This document shows, piece by piece, positions 26,172-35,910 of a stretch of 42,518 bases of DNA (its first letter is position 1; every line of letters starts with the position of its first letter). The notes under the pieces are model-generated. The model was not told where the DNA came from, ran no database searches, and saw nothing but the letters and a program-made list of their open reading frames with translations. The position numbers and the translations under genes are program-made. The DNA comes from a bacterium (GTDB lineage Bacteria; Myxococcota_A; Bradymonadia; UBA7976; UBA1532). The DNA lies in contig JAUHXC010000069.1 in the NCBI GenBank assembly GCA_030427205.1, positions 1 to 42,518 on the forward strand, in the 5' to 3' direction.

Positions 26172-27338
26172 TCAGTCCTGCAGCGCCGCCTCGAGGTCCG
26201 CGATGAGGTCGTCGACGTGCTCGATGCCCACGCTCAGCCGGATCAGCCCGTCGTCGATGCCCAGCTCGGCGCGCACATCGGGCGGCACGCTGGCGTGGGT
26301 CATGATGCCCGGGTGCTCGACGAGCGACTCGACGCCGCCCAGGCTCTCGGCGAGGGTGAAGACCTGCAGCCGCTCGAGCACGGTGCGCGCCTTGTCGAGG
26401 CCGCCCTCGACGACCACGGTGATCATGCCGCCGAAGCCCTTCATCTGCCGCTTGGCGAGCGCGTGCTGCGGGTGGCTCGGCAGGCCGGGGTAGCTCACCG
26501 ACTTCACCGCGGCGTGGGCTTGCAGGTACTCGGCGATGCGCTGGGCGTTGGCCGCGTGGCGCTGCATGCGGATCGCCAGGGTCTTGGTGCTGCGCAGCGC
26601 GAGCCAGCAGTCCATCGGGCCGGGCACGCCGCCCACCGACAGCTGGATGAAGCGCAGCTTCTCGGCGAAGGCGTCGTTCGAGGTCAGCACCGCGCCCATC
26701 ACCAGGTCGCTGTGGCCGCCGATGTACTTGGTGCAGCTGTGCACCACGACGTCGGCGCCCAGCTCGAGCGGGCTCTGGAAGTAGGGCGACATGAAGGTGT
26801 TGTCGACGATGACCAGCAGCCCACGGGCGTGGGCCCGCTCGCTGATCGCGGCGATGTCGGCCAGCTTGAGCGTGGGGTTGGTCGGCGTCTCGATCCACAG
26901 CGCCTTCGTCTCGGGGCGCACGTGCTCGAGGAAAGCGTCGGGGTCGACCAGATCGCAGAAGGTGAAGCTGCGGTTGTCGTGGGCCATGACCCGGGTGAAG
27001 AGCCGCCGGGTGCCGCCATACACGTCGTCGAAGCTGATGACGTGGGCCCCGCCGCCGAGGGCCTGCACCACCGCGCTCGTCGCCGCGCAGCCCGAGCCGA
27101 AGGTCAGCCCGTGCTTCGCCCCTTCGAGGCTCGCGAGGTTGTGCTCCAGCGCCCGGCGGGTCGGGTTGTCGGCCCGGCTGTAGTCATAGCCGTCGAGCAT
27201 CACGCCCGGCGAGGGCTGGGCGAAGGTGCTCGTCTGGTAGATGGGGGTGATCACCGCGCCGTTGGTCGGATCGGGCCGCTGGCCGGCGTGGATCGCGCGG
27301 GTCTCGAAACGCAGCCCGTCGGGCATCTCGCCTTTCAC
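26172..27338 (-). CDS. Cystathionine gamma-synthase/gamma-lyase family PLP enzyme
   Basis: 388 residues from GTG 27338, which overlaps the upstream stop (GTGA) and has GAGGAG 5 bp before it; ATG 27326 is an alternative. Fold-type I PLP signatures are intact: YDYSRADNPTRRALE, GSGCAA, VYGGTRRLF, WIETPTNPTL, IVDNTFMSPYFQSPLELGADVVVHS and the Schiff-base Lys204 in SCTKYIGGHSD. The end has the FTLAESLGGVESLVEHP block, including the substrate-carboxylate region. The enzyme acts in the cytoplasm on cystathionine or O-acyl-homoserine. Next to a CBS-like gene the likelier role is gamma-lyase in reverse transsulfuration (cystathionine to cysteine), but synthase and lyase cannot be separated from sequence alone. 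Confidence 0.93.
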   Translation of the reverse strand: MKGEMPDGLRFETRAIHAGQRPDPTNGAVITPIYQTSTFAQPSPGVMLDGYDYSRADNPTRRALEHNLASLEGAKHGLTFGSGCAATSAVVQALGGGAHVISFDDVYGGTRRLFTRVMAHDNRSFTFCDLVDPDAFLEHVRPETKALWIETPTNPTLKLADIAAISERAHARGLLVIVDNTFMSPYFQSPLELGADVVVHSCTKYIGGHSDLVMGAVLTSNDAFAEKLRFIQLSVGGVPGPMDCWLALRSTKTLAIRMQRHAANAQRIAEYLQAHAAVKSVSYPGLPSHPQHALAKRQMKGFGGMITVVVEGGLDKARTVLERLQVFTLAESLGGVESLVEHPGIMTHASVPPDVRAELGIDDGLIRLSVGIEHVDDLIADLEAALQD

Positions 27339-28729
27339 TTCAGCTCCTCGGGTACCGCCCGCCTGTGGGCGAGGAAGTCGATCACGTCGATCTTGGTGAC
27401 AAGGCCGCGCACCTCGCCGCGCTCCCACACGACGATGACCTTGCCTTGATTGAAGATGTGGTTGAACAGCCCCACCGGCGCGTCGGGATCGGCCACCTCG
27501 TAGGCGTCGCTGATCGCGCTGTTGATCGGGCCGTCGAGGCCGTCGGCCCCCTTGTCGAGCATCAGCTGCAACAGCGCCGCCTCGTTGACCACCCCGAGCA
27601 GGTGCCCGCTGTCGAGCACCGGCACCTGGCTGATGCCGCGGTCCTTCATCAGCCGGATGACGTCGCGCACCTTCGCCTGGCGGCCCACGGTGTAGACCGT
27701 CGGCGACTTGTTGCCGAGCAGGTCGCGGATGCTGCCCAGGCTGCCCTCGGGGTCGAGGAAGCCGTGCTCGCGCATCCACTCGTCGTCGAAGATGGTGTCG
27801 AGGTAGCGCGCCGCCCGGTCGGGCAGCAGCACCACGATGTTGGCCGGGCGGTCGATCATCTCCGCGTAGCGGATGGCCCCGGCCACCGCCGCCCCGCCGG
27901 CGCTGCCGGTGTAGATGCCCTCCTGGCGGGCGAGCGCGCGGGTCACGGTGAAGCAGGCCTTGTCCGACAGCTGGATCATCTCGTCGATGATCGAGAAGTC
28001 GAGGGTCGCGGGGAAGCTGTCGCCGCCGATGCCTTCGACCTTGTGGCTGCGCGGCTCGACGATGCGCCCGCTCTTCCAGAAGTCGTAGTAGACCGATCCC
28101 TCGATGTCGACGCCGACGAGCTGCACGTCGGGGCGCTGCTCTTTGAGGTAGTTGCCGACGCCGGTCAGCGTGCCGCCCGTGCCGAGGCCGGCGACGAAGG
28201 CGTCGAGCTGCCCTTCGGTCTGGCGCCAGATCTCCGGCCCGGTGAAGCGGTGGTGCGCCGCGGGGTTGTCCGGGTTGTGGTACTGGTCGGCGAAGAAGGC
28301 CCCCGGGGTCTCGCCGACGATGCGCTGCGCCACCGAGCGGTCGGAGCGCGGGTCGTCGGGCTCGACGTCGGCGGGGGTGATCACCACCCGGGCGCCGGCC
28401 GCGCGCAGGGCCTTGACCTTCTCCATCGAGTGCTTGCCGGCCATCACGAAGACGCACTTGTAGCCGCGCAGCGCGGCGACCATCGCCAACCCCAGGCCGG
28501 TATCGCCGCCGGTGGCCTCGACGATGGTGCCCCCCGGCTTGAGGTCACCCCGCCGCTCGGCCTCTTCGATGATGTTGAGCCCGATGATGTCGTTGGACGA
28601 CCCGCCGGGGTTCATATAGGTCAGCTTGCAGTAGATGTCGGCCTTCAGCCCGGCGGTGAGCCGGTTGAGGCGGACGATGGGGGTATTGCCGATCGCCCGG
28701 GTGACGTCGGCGAGCGCGCCCTTCATCAT
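27335..28729 (-). CDS. Cystathionine beta-synthase-like protein lacking the PLP lysine
   Basis: 464 residues from ATG 28729; GGAGG (28738-28742 on the minus strand) lies 8 bp upstream. Architecture is that of bacterial CBS: fold-type II PLP domain (about 1-325), then a CBS-domain pair (about 335-460: RQAKVRDVIRLMKDRGISQVPVLD and NQGKVIVVWERGEVRGLVTKIDVIDFL). Most landmarks are kept: GNTPIVRLNRL, LGTGGTLTG (phosphate loop), VEGIGGDSFPATLD and GSAGGAAV. However, the active-site loop normally read as PGGS(V/S)KDR is PGGSSNDI: the Schiff-base Lys is Asn46 (AAC, 28592-28594) and the next Arg is Ile48. The substrate loop SGNTG is GGDTG (74-78). The coupled downstream enzyme keeps its own PLP lysine. 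Confidence 0.88.
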   Translation of the reverse strand: MMKGALADVTRAIGNTPIVRLNRLTAGLKADIYCKLTYMNPGGSSNDIIGLNIIEEAERRGDLKPGGTIVEATGGDTGLGLAMVAALRGYKCVFVMAGKHSMEKVKALRAAGARVVITPADVEPDDPRSDRSVAQRIVGETPGAFFADQYHNPDNPAAHHRFTGPEIWRQTEGQLDAFVAGLGTGGTLTGVGNYLKEQRPDVQLVGVDIEGSVYYDFWKSGRIVEPRSHKVEGIGGDSFPATLDFSIIDEMIQLSDKACFTVTRALARQEGIYTGSAGGAAVAGAIRYAEMIDRPANIVVLLPDRAARYLDTIFDDEWMREHGFLDPEGSLGSIRDLLGNKSPTVYTVGRQAKVRDVIRLMKDRGISQVPVLDSGHLLGVVNEAALLQLMLDKGADGLDGPINSAISDAYEVADPDAPVGLFNHIFNQGKVIVVWERGEVRGLVTKIDVIDFLAHRRAVPEELK

Positions 28730-28803
28730 GGGGGGATCCTCCACAAGCGGCGCGAGCGCGCGTGCTCGAACCGGTCATCTGGATGTATTGATCCGGCTGT
28801 TCT

Positions 28804-28832
28804 TGCGCAAGGTGGGAGTTTATCCTACATTG
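28804..28832 (+). promoter_or_regulatory. Candidate sigma-70-type promoter
   Basis: TTGCGC (28804-28809), 17-bp spacer, TACATT (28827-28832) in a locally AT-richer stretch between the divergent CBS-like gene and the 106-residue gene starting at 28874. Expected transcription start near 28839. Confidence 0.4.
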
Positions 28833-28873
28833 TGCGACATGCACCGCGGATGGCGCACACCAGGAGGTCAGCA

Positions 28874-29194
28874 ATGAACGCCTACAACGGCAGCGAGCGA
28901 CGGCGGCACAAGCTCTACGTGACCCGGAACACCGAGTATCACCTGCGCGACAAGCGCTGCGTCGCCGTGCGCGACCTGTGGAGCGGCACCTGGCGCGCCG
29001 ACCACCCGGCCATCGGCAAGGTGCTCTTCGGCGCGGTGCGCCCCGGTCCCCAGGGCCTCGAGCCGCAGCTCGAGCCGTCGGTGGACAGCCTGCTGTGGTT
29101 CGAGAACGGCGAGAACGACATCCTCACCAGCCGGCTGACCGGCATCGAGCGGCCCGAGAAGGCCATCGTCGAGCAGTACCCCGCCGCGGTCTGA
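28874..29194 (+). CDS. Hypothetical protein, 106 residues
   Basis: Start ATG 28874 has an excellent AGGAGG at 28862-28867 and a candidate promoter 40 bp upstream, so I take it as a real gene. The protein begins with a basic stretch (NGSERRRHKLYVTRNTEYHL) and has an acidic, Glu-rich C-terminal half. There is no signal peptide, membrane helix, cysteine pair or catalytic motif that I recognise: WSGTWRADHPAIGKVLFGAV and SLLWFENGENDILTS look like strands of a small beta-rich cytoplasmic domain. It is divergent from the CBS-like gene, but nothing shows a functional link. Confidence 0.65.
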   Translation: MNAYNGSERRRHKLYVTRNTEYHLRDKRCVAVRDLWSGTWRADHPAIGKVLFGAVRPGPQGLEPQLEPSVDSLLWFENGENDILTSRLTGIERPEKAIVEQYPAAV

Positions 29195-29390
29195 CGCCCG
29201 ACTCGCCCCGGGCCGACGGGACATCGACGTCTCGCCGCGGGGCCCCGAGTCCCCACGGGTGCGGGCCCGCGCCCACGACGACGCACATCGGCCGCCTGGC
29301 GGCGATCGGTCGTCAATCGGCGCAGCGCCATGCACCGCCCCGCCCGTCCGCGTAGAGCCGGGCGCCGCGCCCGCCGCCGCCGCGCCAAGG
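29195..29390. other. Gene-free region upstream of a sigma-54 promoter
   Basis: About 200 bp of very GC-rich DNA after the 106-residue gene. It is where an enhancer for the sigma-54 promoter at 29391 would lie (the activator at 31152 is a candidate), but I see no clear dyad long enough to name as a binding site. Confidence 0.35.
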
Positions 29391-29407
29391 CTGGCACACC
29401 CCTTGCT
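29391..29407 (+). promoter_or_regulatory. Sigma-54 (-24/-12) promoter
   Basis: CTGGCACACCCCTTGCT matches the RpoN consensus TGGCAC-N5-TTGCW, with exactly 10 bp between the invariant GG and GC. The predicted start is near 29418, about 50 bp before ATG 29467, with GAGGAGG at 29455-29461. This is the best promoter in the window. Confidence 0.75.
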
Positions 29408-29466
29408 AATTCGTGGCGACTGACCGCCGATGGTCCCATCGCTCAACCCCTGACGAGGAGGTCGCC

Positions 29467-30102
29467 ATGACCGGTCTGCTGTTGGTTGTCGGCCTGCTCG
29501 CCACGCCGATCGGGTGCCCGCCCGAGGTCGGTCACATCCGCTGGTCGGGGGTCGAGGCGGTCGCCGCCGGCCTCGATATACGCGGCACGGTCTGGGATCG
29601 CGACCGCGACGGCCGGCCGTCGACCGGCGACGTCATGCGCATCGAAGACGCCTACAAGGGCCGCAGCGCGCTGGCGATGGACATGCAGTGGGTCGTGCTG
29701 AAGGGCGCCCTGGCCAAGGACGTCGCCCGCGGGCTGACCCGCAGCACGAAGCGCGGCGTCGTCGAGGCCGCCTGCGAGACCCCCTTCGGCCTCGAAGACG
29801 TGCCGACCTTCTCGTCGGGCCGCGCGCTCGCCCGCCACATCACCCGCCAGGAGCCCGGCGCGCCGATGGTCTCGAAGACCGACGCCGCCCGGTCCGAGAT
29901 GCAGGGCTGGGCCCGGGAGCTGTGCCGCTCGAAGCGCAGCATCTCCCGCGACGCGCTCGCCCGCCGGCTCGAGACCCACGCCGCGCGCGAGCAGAAGCAC
30001 GTCGCCCGCCGCACCCGCCAGCGGCTGGCCCGGGAGGTGGCCGGCGAGTATGCCGCCGCCTGCACCAAGCTCGCGCTGCCGTCGGGGCTGACCTTCGACT
30101 GA
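29467..30102 (+). CDS. Exported hypothetical protein behind a sigma-54 promoter
   Basis: 211 residues from ATG 29467 (GAGGAGG just upstream). A short signal (MTGLLLVVGLLATPIGC) ends in a sequence that could be a lipobox or a simple signal-peptidase site. Near residue 41, DRDRDGRPSTGDVMRIEDA has the spacing of a single dockerin/EF-hand calcium loop. The C-terminal half is strongly basic and helical (CRSKRSISRDALARRLE and EQKHVARRTRQRLAREV), with four scattered cysteines. No known family is recognised. It is the only gene directly behind the strong -24/-12 promoter at 29391, so its expression should depend on RpoN. Confidence 0.72.
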   Translation: MTGLLLVVGLLATPIGCPPEVGHIRWSGVEAVAAGLDIRGTVWDRDRDGRPSTGDVMRIEDAYKGRSALAMDMQWVVLKGALAKDVARGLTRSTKRGVVEAACETPFGLEDVPTFSSGRALARHITRQEPGAPMVSKTDAARSEMQGWARELCRSKRSISRDALARRLETHAAREQKHVARRTRQRLAREVAGEYAAACTKLALPSGLTFD

Positions 30103-30200
30103 TCGGCGCTGATCGCCACGGGTGCCCACCGATGCCGGGGGGCGTGGTTCGTTCGCCGCTGCGGGTGTAATGTCTCCGGGTTCGACCCAGGGGTCCATCG

Positions 30201-31112
30201 GTGAGCCGCAGCTCGACGTGCAGCAGGTCCGGAGACGTGTACATCACGTCGTCGCTGCTGTTGGGCGCGCTGTGGGCCGCGCTGATGGTCGGATCGCCCG
30301 CCCCGTGCGCCGCCCAGGTGACCGAGGCCGCCGTCGATCCGCCCGCGGCACCCGACGCGCTCGACGCCGCCATCGCCTGCTACGAACAGCTGGACTACGT
30401 CTGCGCCGACCAGCGGCTCGCCGAGGCCCTCGCCGGCGACGTCGCCGGACCGCGCCGGGCGCAGGCCCACCTCTACGAGGCCCTGCTCGCGCTCGCGTGG
30501 CGGGACAACATCCGCGCGCGGCGGGCGGTGCGCGCGCTGCTGGCCATCGACCCGGCCTTCGACCCGGGCCAGGTGCCGCCGCCGCTCGCGAAGCTCTTCG
30601 ACGAGGAGCGCCCCGATCCGCCGCCGCCGCCGGCCCTGATGCTGCGCCTGGACGCCGGGGCCCTGCCGGTCTTCGGGCAGGACGCGACGCAGTGGACCTA
30701 CGGCCTCGGCGGCGAGCTCGCCGGCGGGGTGCTGCTCGACCGCACCTGGGCGCTCGAGCTGGCGGTGGGCTACGCCGACTTCGGTCCGCAGGTCTTCACC
30801 CTCGAAGGGCTGACCCTGTGGCACGGCACCGTGGGTATCGGCTGGCGCGGCCTGCTCGGTCCGCTGGCGATACAGGCCGGCGTCGCCCTCGGCGCCGCGC
30901 ACATCGCCGTCGACGGCGTGCTCGTCGACGACGCCTACTGGGCCCTCGCCGCCAGCGCGCCGCTCGACGTCTCGTGGCCGCTGTGGCGCGGCCTCGCGAT
31001 CGGCGCCCGCGTCGCGCCGCTCTTGTTGAGCACCACCACCGGCGACACGGCCGCCGCGTCGTATATACTCCCGGTGACCGTCGGCGTGCGCTACGTGCCC
31101 CTCCCGGACTGA
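30201..31112 (+). CDS. Exported protein with helical N-terminal repeat and barrel-like C-terminal domain
   Basis: 303 residues from GTG 30201 (AGGGG 7 bp upstream; GTG 30237 is a shorter alternative). The signal peptide ends near APCAAQ. Residues about 50-130 are helical with TPR-like spacing (AIACYEQLDYVCADQRLAEAL, AHLYEALLALAWRDNIRARRAVRALLAIDP), the kind of domain found in envelope proteins that count TPR units before a barrel. A Pro run precedes about eight alternating beta strands (ALMLRLDAGALPVFG, LELAVGYADFG, GTVGIGWRGLL, IQAGVALGAAHIAV) ending in VGVRYVPLPD. It could be an outer-membrane barrel; the partner is unknown. It is 39 bp upstream of the sigma-54 activator gene. Confidence 0.7.
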   Translation: MSRSSTCSRSGDVYITSSLLLGALWAALMVGSPAPCAAQVTEAAVDPPAAPDALDAAIACYEQLDYVCADQRLAEALAGDVAGPRRAQAHLYEALLALAWRDNIRARRAVRALLAIDPAFDPGQVPPPLAKLFDEERPDPPPPPALMLRLDAGALPVFGQDATQWTYGLGGELAGGVLLDRTWALELAVGYADFGPQVFTLEGLTLWHGTVGIGWRGLLGPLAIQAGVALGAAHIAVDGVLVDDAYWALAASAPLDVSWPLWRGLAIGARVAPLLLSTTTGDTAAASYILPVTVGVRYVPLPD

Positions 31113-31151
31113 TCGCCGCGGCCGGCCGACGACCGAAGCCAGGAGACCGCC

Positions 31152-33062
<1,911 letters not shown>

Positions 33063-33153
33063 GCCCCGCGGCCGCCGGACCCGCGTCACCCGCGAGCTTT
33101 CGCCCTGCGTCGAGCCGGGTTACAACCTTGGGCGACGCTCGATGGAGGGTTCG

Positions 33154-33825
33154 ATGAGCGAAGGCGGCCGAGAGGCGGAGATGGCGAGCGCGCTCGCGGC
33201 GCTGCGCACGGCGCTCGTCACCGGCGCCGGACCCGACGAGACCATCGACAGCAGCCAGCTGCGCGATCTGGTGGCGGGGCGACTCGATCCCGACGCCGAG
33301 CAGACGCTGCTCGATACGCTCGACCTGCCCGACGACGTGCGCGACCAGCTCGCGCGGCTGCGGCGCTCCAAGTCGGCCCGCAATATGGCCCGCCGGGTGG
33401 CCGGTGGGCCCGAGCCGGGTGTGGGCATCGACCCGCTGGGGGTCACCGCGCCGCCGGTCTATCACCTCGACGGCCCGCACGGCGGCCTCGTGGGCACCGG
33501 TCTGGGCGCCGAGCCGGTCTTCGGCCCCGACGACCGGGTCGAGCTGATCGCCCGCCCGTCGGGCCCGGTCTCGACGCCGCCGCCGATCTCGCTGTGGGCC
33601 GGCCTGCGCGACGGGCCGCTGCGGCGGGTGGACGAGGCGACCGTGCAGCGGGACGCGAGCGGGGTCTATCGGCTGCTCATCGACGCGATGACGCTCTTCG
33701 AACGGCCCGGGCGCTGGCGGCTGGTGCTGGTGCTCGGTGAGGAGGAGATGGCGCCCCGCCGGGCCGAGACCACCGAGTCGCTGGTGCAGGTGATGCGGGC
33801 GTGGGCGGTCTACACCGAGGGATGA
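33154..33825 (+). CDS. Hypothetical protein, 223 residues, anti-sigma-like N-terminal pattern without zinc ligands
   Basis: ATG 33154 is used because GGAGGG lies 5 bp upstream; an earlier ATG at 33142 overlaps that SD. Residues about 30-80 (SSQLRDLVAGRLDPDAEQTLLDTLDLPDDVRDQLARLRR) resemble the helical frame of zf-HC2 anti-sigma domains, but the Cys/His zinc ligands are absent. The rest is a beta-rich domain (FGPDDRVELIARPSGP, SGVYRLLIDAMTLFE, GRWRLVLVLGEEEMA) with no membrane helix or signal peptide. It follows the sigma-54 activator by 91 bp on the same strand. Similar soluble domains sit beside CHAT-peptidase operons in Myxococcota, so a regulatory role is plausible but unproven. Confidence 0.65.
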   Translation: MSEGGREAEMASALAALRTALVTGAGPDETIDSSQLRDLVAGRLDPDAEQTLLDTLDLPDDVRDQLARLRRSKSARNMARRVAGGPEPGVGIDPLGVTAPPVYHLDGPHGGLVGTGLGAEPVFGPDDRVELIARPSGPVSTPPPISLWAGLRDGPLRRVDEATVQRDASGVYRLLIDAMTLFERPGRWRLVLVLGEEEMAPRRAETTESLVQVMRAWAVYTEG

Positions 33826-33899
33826 CGAACGGCTGGCGGTTCGGGCCGCGCGGGCTATGATGCCGGCGGGGAACGCACGCCATTCGATCGGGAGTCACC

Positions 33900-34508
33900 A
33901 TGACCCGCCTCGCCCTCGCTCTCGCCCTGGTCGGCCTCGCCGGCTGCAACACATCCCAGCCGCCCGCCGAGAAGCCCTCCGCCCCCGCCGAGAAGCCCCC
34001 CGCCCCCGCCGCTGAGACCGCGCCCGCGGCCCGCGCGGCGTTCGAAGCCCGGGCCAAGGCGGCCACCGGCACCCTCAAGGCGTCGCTGATGGGCGCGCTG
34101 CAGGGGGCGATGAAGGACGGCGGCCCCGCCGCGGCGGTGACCGCCTGCAATACGCGGGCGCCCGAGATCGCCGAGGCCGCCGCCACCGCCGACGTGAAGG
34201 TGGGCCGGGCGTCGAGCAAGCTGCGCAACCCGAACAACGCGCCGGCGCCGTGGCTCGAGCCGCTGCTCGCCGAGTACGCCGCGCGGCCGGCCGCCGAAGC
34301 GAAGCCGAAGGTCGTCGAGTTGGAGGGGGGCGCGTTCGGCTACGTCGAGCCGCTCTACGTCGGCGGGGTCTGCCTGACCTGTCACGGCACGCCGGAGACG
34401 ATCCCCGACGCGGTGAAGAGCCGGCTGGCGACGCTGTATCCGAAGGACGCGGCGACCGGCTACGGGGCCGGTGAGTTCCGCGGGCTGGTCTGGGCGACCG
34501 GCAGGTAG
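33900..34508 (+). CDS. Tll0287-like (DUF3365) single-haem lipoprotein
   Basis: 202 residues. Signal MTRLALALALVGLAGC, lipidated Cys16, followed by a PAEKPSAPAEKPPAPA spacer. The globular part fits Tll0287/DUF3365 proteins: an N-terminal helix, AVTACNTRAPEIAEA, GRASSKLRNPNNAPAPWLEPLL, a FGYVEPLYVGGVCLTCHG block with a haem c site (CLTCH, 158-162) and the ending TGYGAGEFRGLVWA. Members are periplasmic haem proteins, some thought to be sensors or redox carriers. A TATGAT at 33856-33861 could be its -10 box. It is followed by a hairpin and converges on the TSP3/Glu-Gly gene. Confidence 0.85.
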   Translation: MTRLALALALVGLAGCNTSQPPAEKPSAPAEKPPAPAAETAPAARAAFEARAKAATGTLKASLMGALQGAMKDGGPAAAVTACNTRAPEIAEAAATADVKVGRASSKLRNPNNAPAPWLEPLLAEYAARPAAEAKPKVVELEGGAFGYVEPLYVGGVCLTCHGTPETIPDAVKSRLATLYPKDAATGYGAGEFRGLVWATGR

Positions 34509-34536
34509 GGGATCGGAAGTAGACGAGTCGATCCCC
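34508..34536. terminator. Hairpin between convergent genes
   Basis: GGGGATCG (34508-34515) and CGATCCCC (34529-34536) form a perfect 8-bp stem with a 13-base loop directly after the Tll0287-like stop. It sits between two convergent genes, so it may serve both; no T-run follows. Confidence 0.45.
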
Positions 34537-34551
34537 AGGGGTCGGCCGCTC

Positions 34552-35910
34552 TCAGCGGCGTCGGCGCAGGCCGAGCAGGCCCAGGCCGAGCAGCAGCAGG
34601 CTCCACGGGGCGTCGGCGCCGCCCACGCCCGGGTCGACGGCGCAGCCACGGGCGCTCTGCCCCGACTTCTGGAACCGGTTCGGGTCGAGGTCGTCGCGGT
34701 CGCCGTGCTCGATGCCGTCGTAGGCCGGGTCGTCGGACTCGAACGTCTCGGCCTCGGAGCGGTTGGCCTGCGGGCCGTCGGCGCGGGTCGGGTCGGTGCC
34801 CTCGTCGATCTCCTGGCCATCGAGCCGGCCGTCGCCGTCGGTGTCGGCGTTGTAGGGGTCGGTGCCGCGGTCGAACTCCTCGTCGTCGTCGACGCCGTCG
34901 TTGTCGCTGTCGCGGTAGAAGGGCTGGTCGCCTTCGGGCTGCACGGCGGGGTCGCCCGGGCGGTCGCCTTCGGCGGGACCCTCGTCGCCGGCTTCGCCTT
35001 CGCCGCCGGCTTCGCCTTCGCCCTCGCCTTCGCCCTCGCCCTCGCCCTCGCCTTCACCCTCACCGCCGCCTTCGCCTTCACCCTCGCCGCCGGCTTCGCC
35101 TTCACCCTCGCCCTCACCTTCGCCGCCGGCCTCGTCCTTGCCCTCTTCTTCGCCTTCCCCTTCGCCTTCGCCCTCGCCTTCACCCTCACCGCCGGCTTCG
35201 CCTTCGCCTTCGCCCTCGCCCTCGCCCTCGCCGCCGGCTTCACCTTCACCCTCACCGCCGGCCTCGCCCTCGCCTTCACCTTCGCCCTCACCGCCGGCTT
35301 CACCCTCGCCTTCACCTTCGCCCTCACCGCCGGCTTCACCCTCGCCCTCGCCCTCGCCCTCGCCTTCACCCTCACCGCCGACGTCGCCCTCGTCACCGGG
35401 CTCACAGTCCGGCGCGTCGTGGTGCGCGTCCTCGTCGTCGCAGATCCCATCCAGGTCGGCGTCGCCGATCTCCAGCTCCAGGCACAGCTGAACCGCGAGC
35501 GCCAGCAGCCCGCCGCGGGCGGCGTGCTCGTCCACCGAGCCGTCGCCCTCGGCGAGCGCGCAGCGCCCGTCCTCGGGGTCGGCGTCGTCGCAGATCCCAT
35601 CCAGGTCGGCGTCGCCGATCTCCAGCTCCAGGCACAGCTGAACCGCGGCCGCCAGCAGCGCGCCGTCGGCGTCTTCACAGGCGTCGCCGACGCCATCGCC
35701 GTCGGTGTCCGCCTGGTCGGCGTTGGCCACGTCGGGGCAGTTGTCTTCGTTGCCGCAGATCCCGTCGGCGTCGGCGTCGCCGAGCAGCTCCACGGCGGCG
35801 CAGAGATCGAGGTCGAGCCCGAGCAGCTCCGCCGAGGCGGCGCCGGGCAGGAAGAGGAAGGCGGCCAGAATGGCCATCCGCGAGGTGGTCGTGATTCGAC
35901 GATTTTGCAT
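34552..35910 (-). CDS. TSP3/Glu-Gly repeat surface protein with MYXO-CTERM-like tail
   Basis: 452 residues from ATG 35910 (GGAG 7 bp upstream). Signal MQNRRITTTSRMAILAAFLFLPGAASA. Residues about 28-165 hold thrombospondin type 3-like calcium repeats (DADADGICGNEDNCPD, DTDGDGVGDACED) and two nearly identical LCLELEIGDADLDGICDD segments. Residues about 178-307 are Glu-Gly repeats broken by Ala/Gly. More calcium-type repeats follow (DSDNDGVDDDEEFDRGTDPYNADTDGDGRLDG, with DSD/DTD spacing), and the C-terminus is RGCAVDP, a Leu-rich helix and RRRR, i.e. a MYXO-CTERM-like sorting tail. I expect a calcium-stabilised, extended protein displayed at the surface. A sigma-54 promoter candidate lies 105 bp upstream. 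Confidence 0.85.
   Translation of the reverse strand: MQNRRITTTSRMAILAAFLFLPGAASAELLGLDLDLCAAVELLGDADADGICGNEDNCPDVANADQADTDGDGVGDACEDADGALLAAAVQLCLELEIGDADLDGICDDADPEDGRCALAEGDGSVDEHAARGGLLALAVQLCLELEIGDADLDGICDDEDAHHDAPDCEPGDEGDVGGEGEGEGEGEGEGEAGGEGEGEGEGEAGGEGEGEGEGEAGGEGEGEAGGEGEGEGEGEGEAGGEGEGEGEGEGEGEEEGKDEAGGEGEGEGEGEAGGEGEGEGGGEGEGEGEGEGEGEGEGEAGGEGEAGDEGPAEGDRPGDPAVQPEGDQPFYRDSDNDGVDDDEEFDRGTDPYNADTDGDGRLDGQEIDEGTDPTRADGPQANRSEAETFESDDPAYDGIEHGDRDDLDPNRFQKSGQSARGCAVDPGVGGADAPWSLLLLGLGLLGLRRRR
34990..35379 (-). repeat. Glu-Gly hexanucleotide repeat block with Ala-Gly interruptions
   Basis: About 390 bp of 6-bp units encoding Glu-Gly, with regularly inserted GEAGGE breaks. Same kind of repeat as in the plus-strand gene at 5133, but imperfect. 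Confidence 0.9.
35433..35497 (-). repeat. 65-bp direct repeat, copy 1
   Basis: Identical over 65 bp to 35583-35647. Each encodes the LCLELEIGDADLDGICDD segment of the TSP3-like protein. Confidence 0.95.
35583..35647 (-). repeat. 65-bp direct repeat, copy 2
   Basis: Identical to 35433-35497, 150 bp away, while the DNA between and around the copies differs, which suggests recent duplication or gene conversion. Confidence 0.95.
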
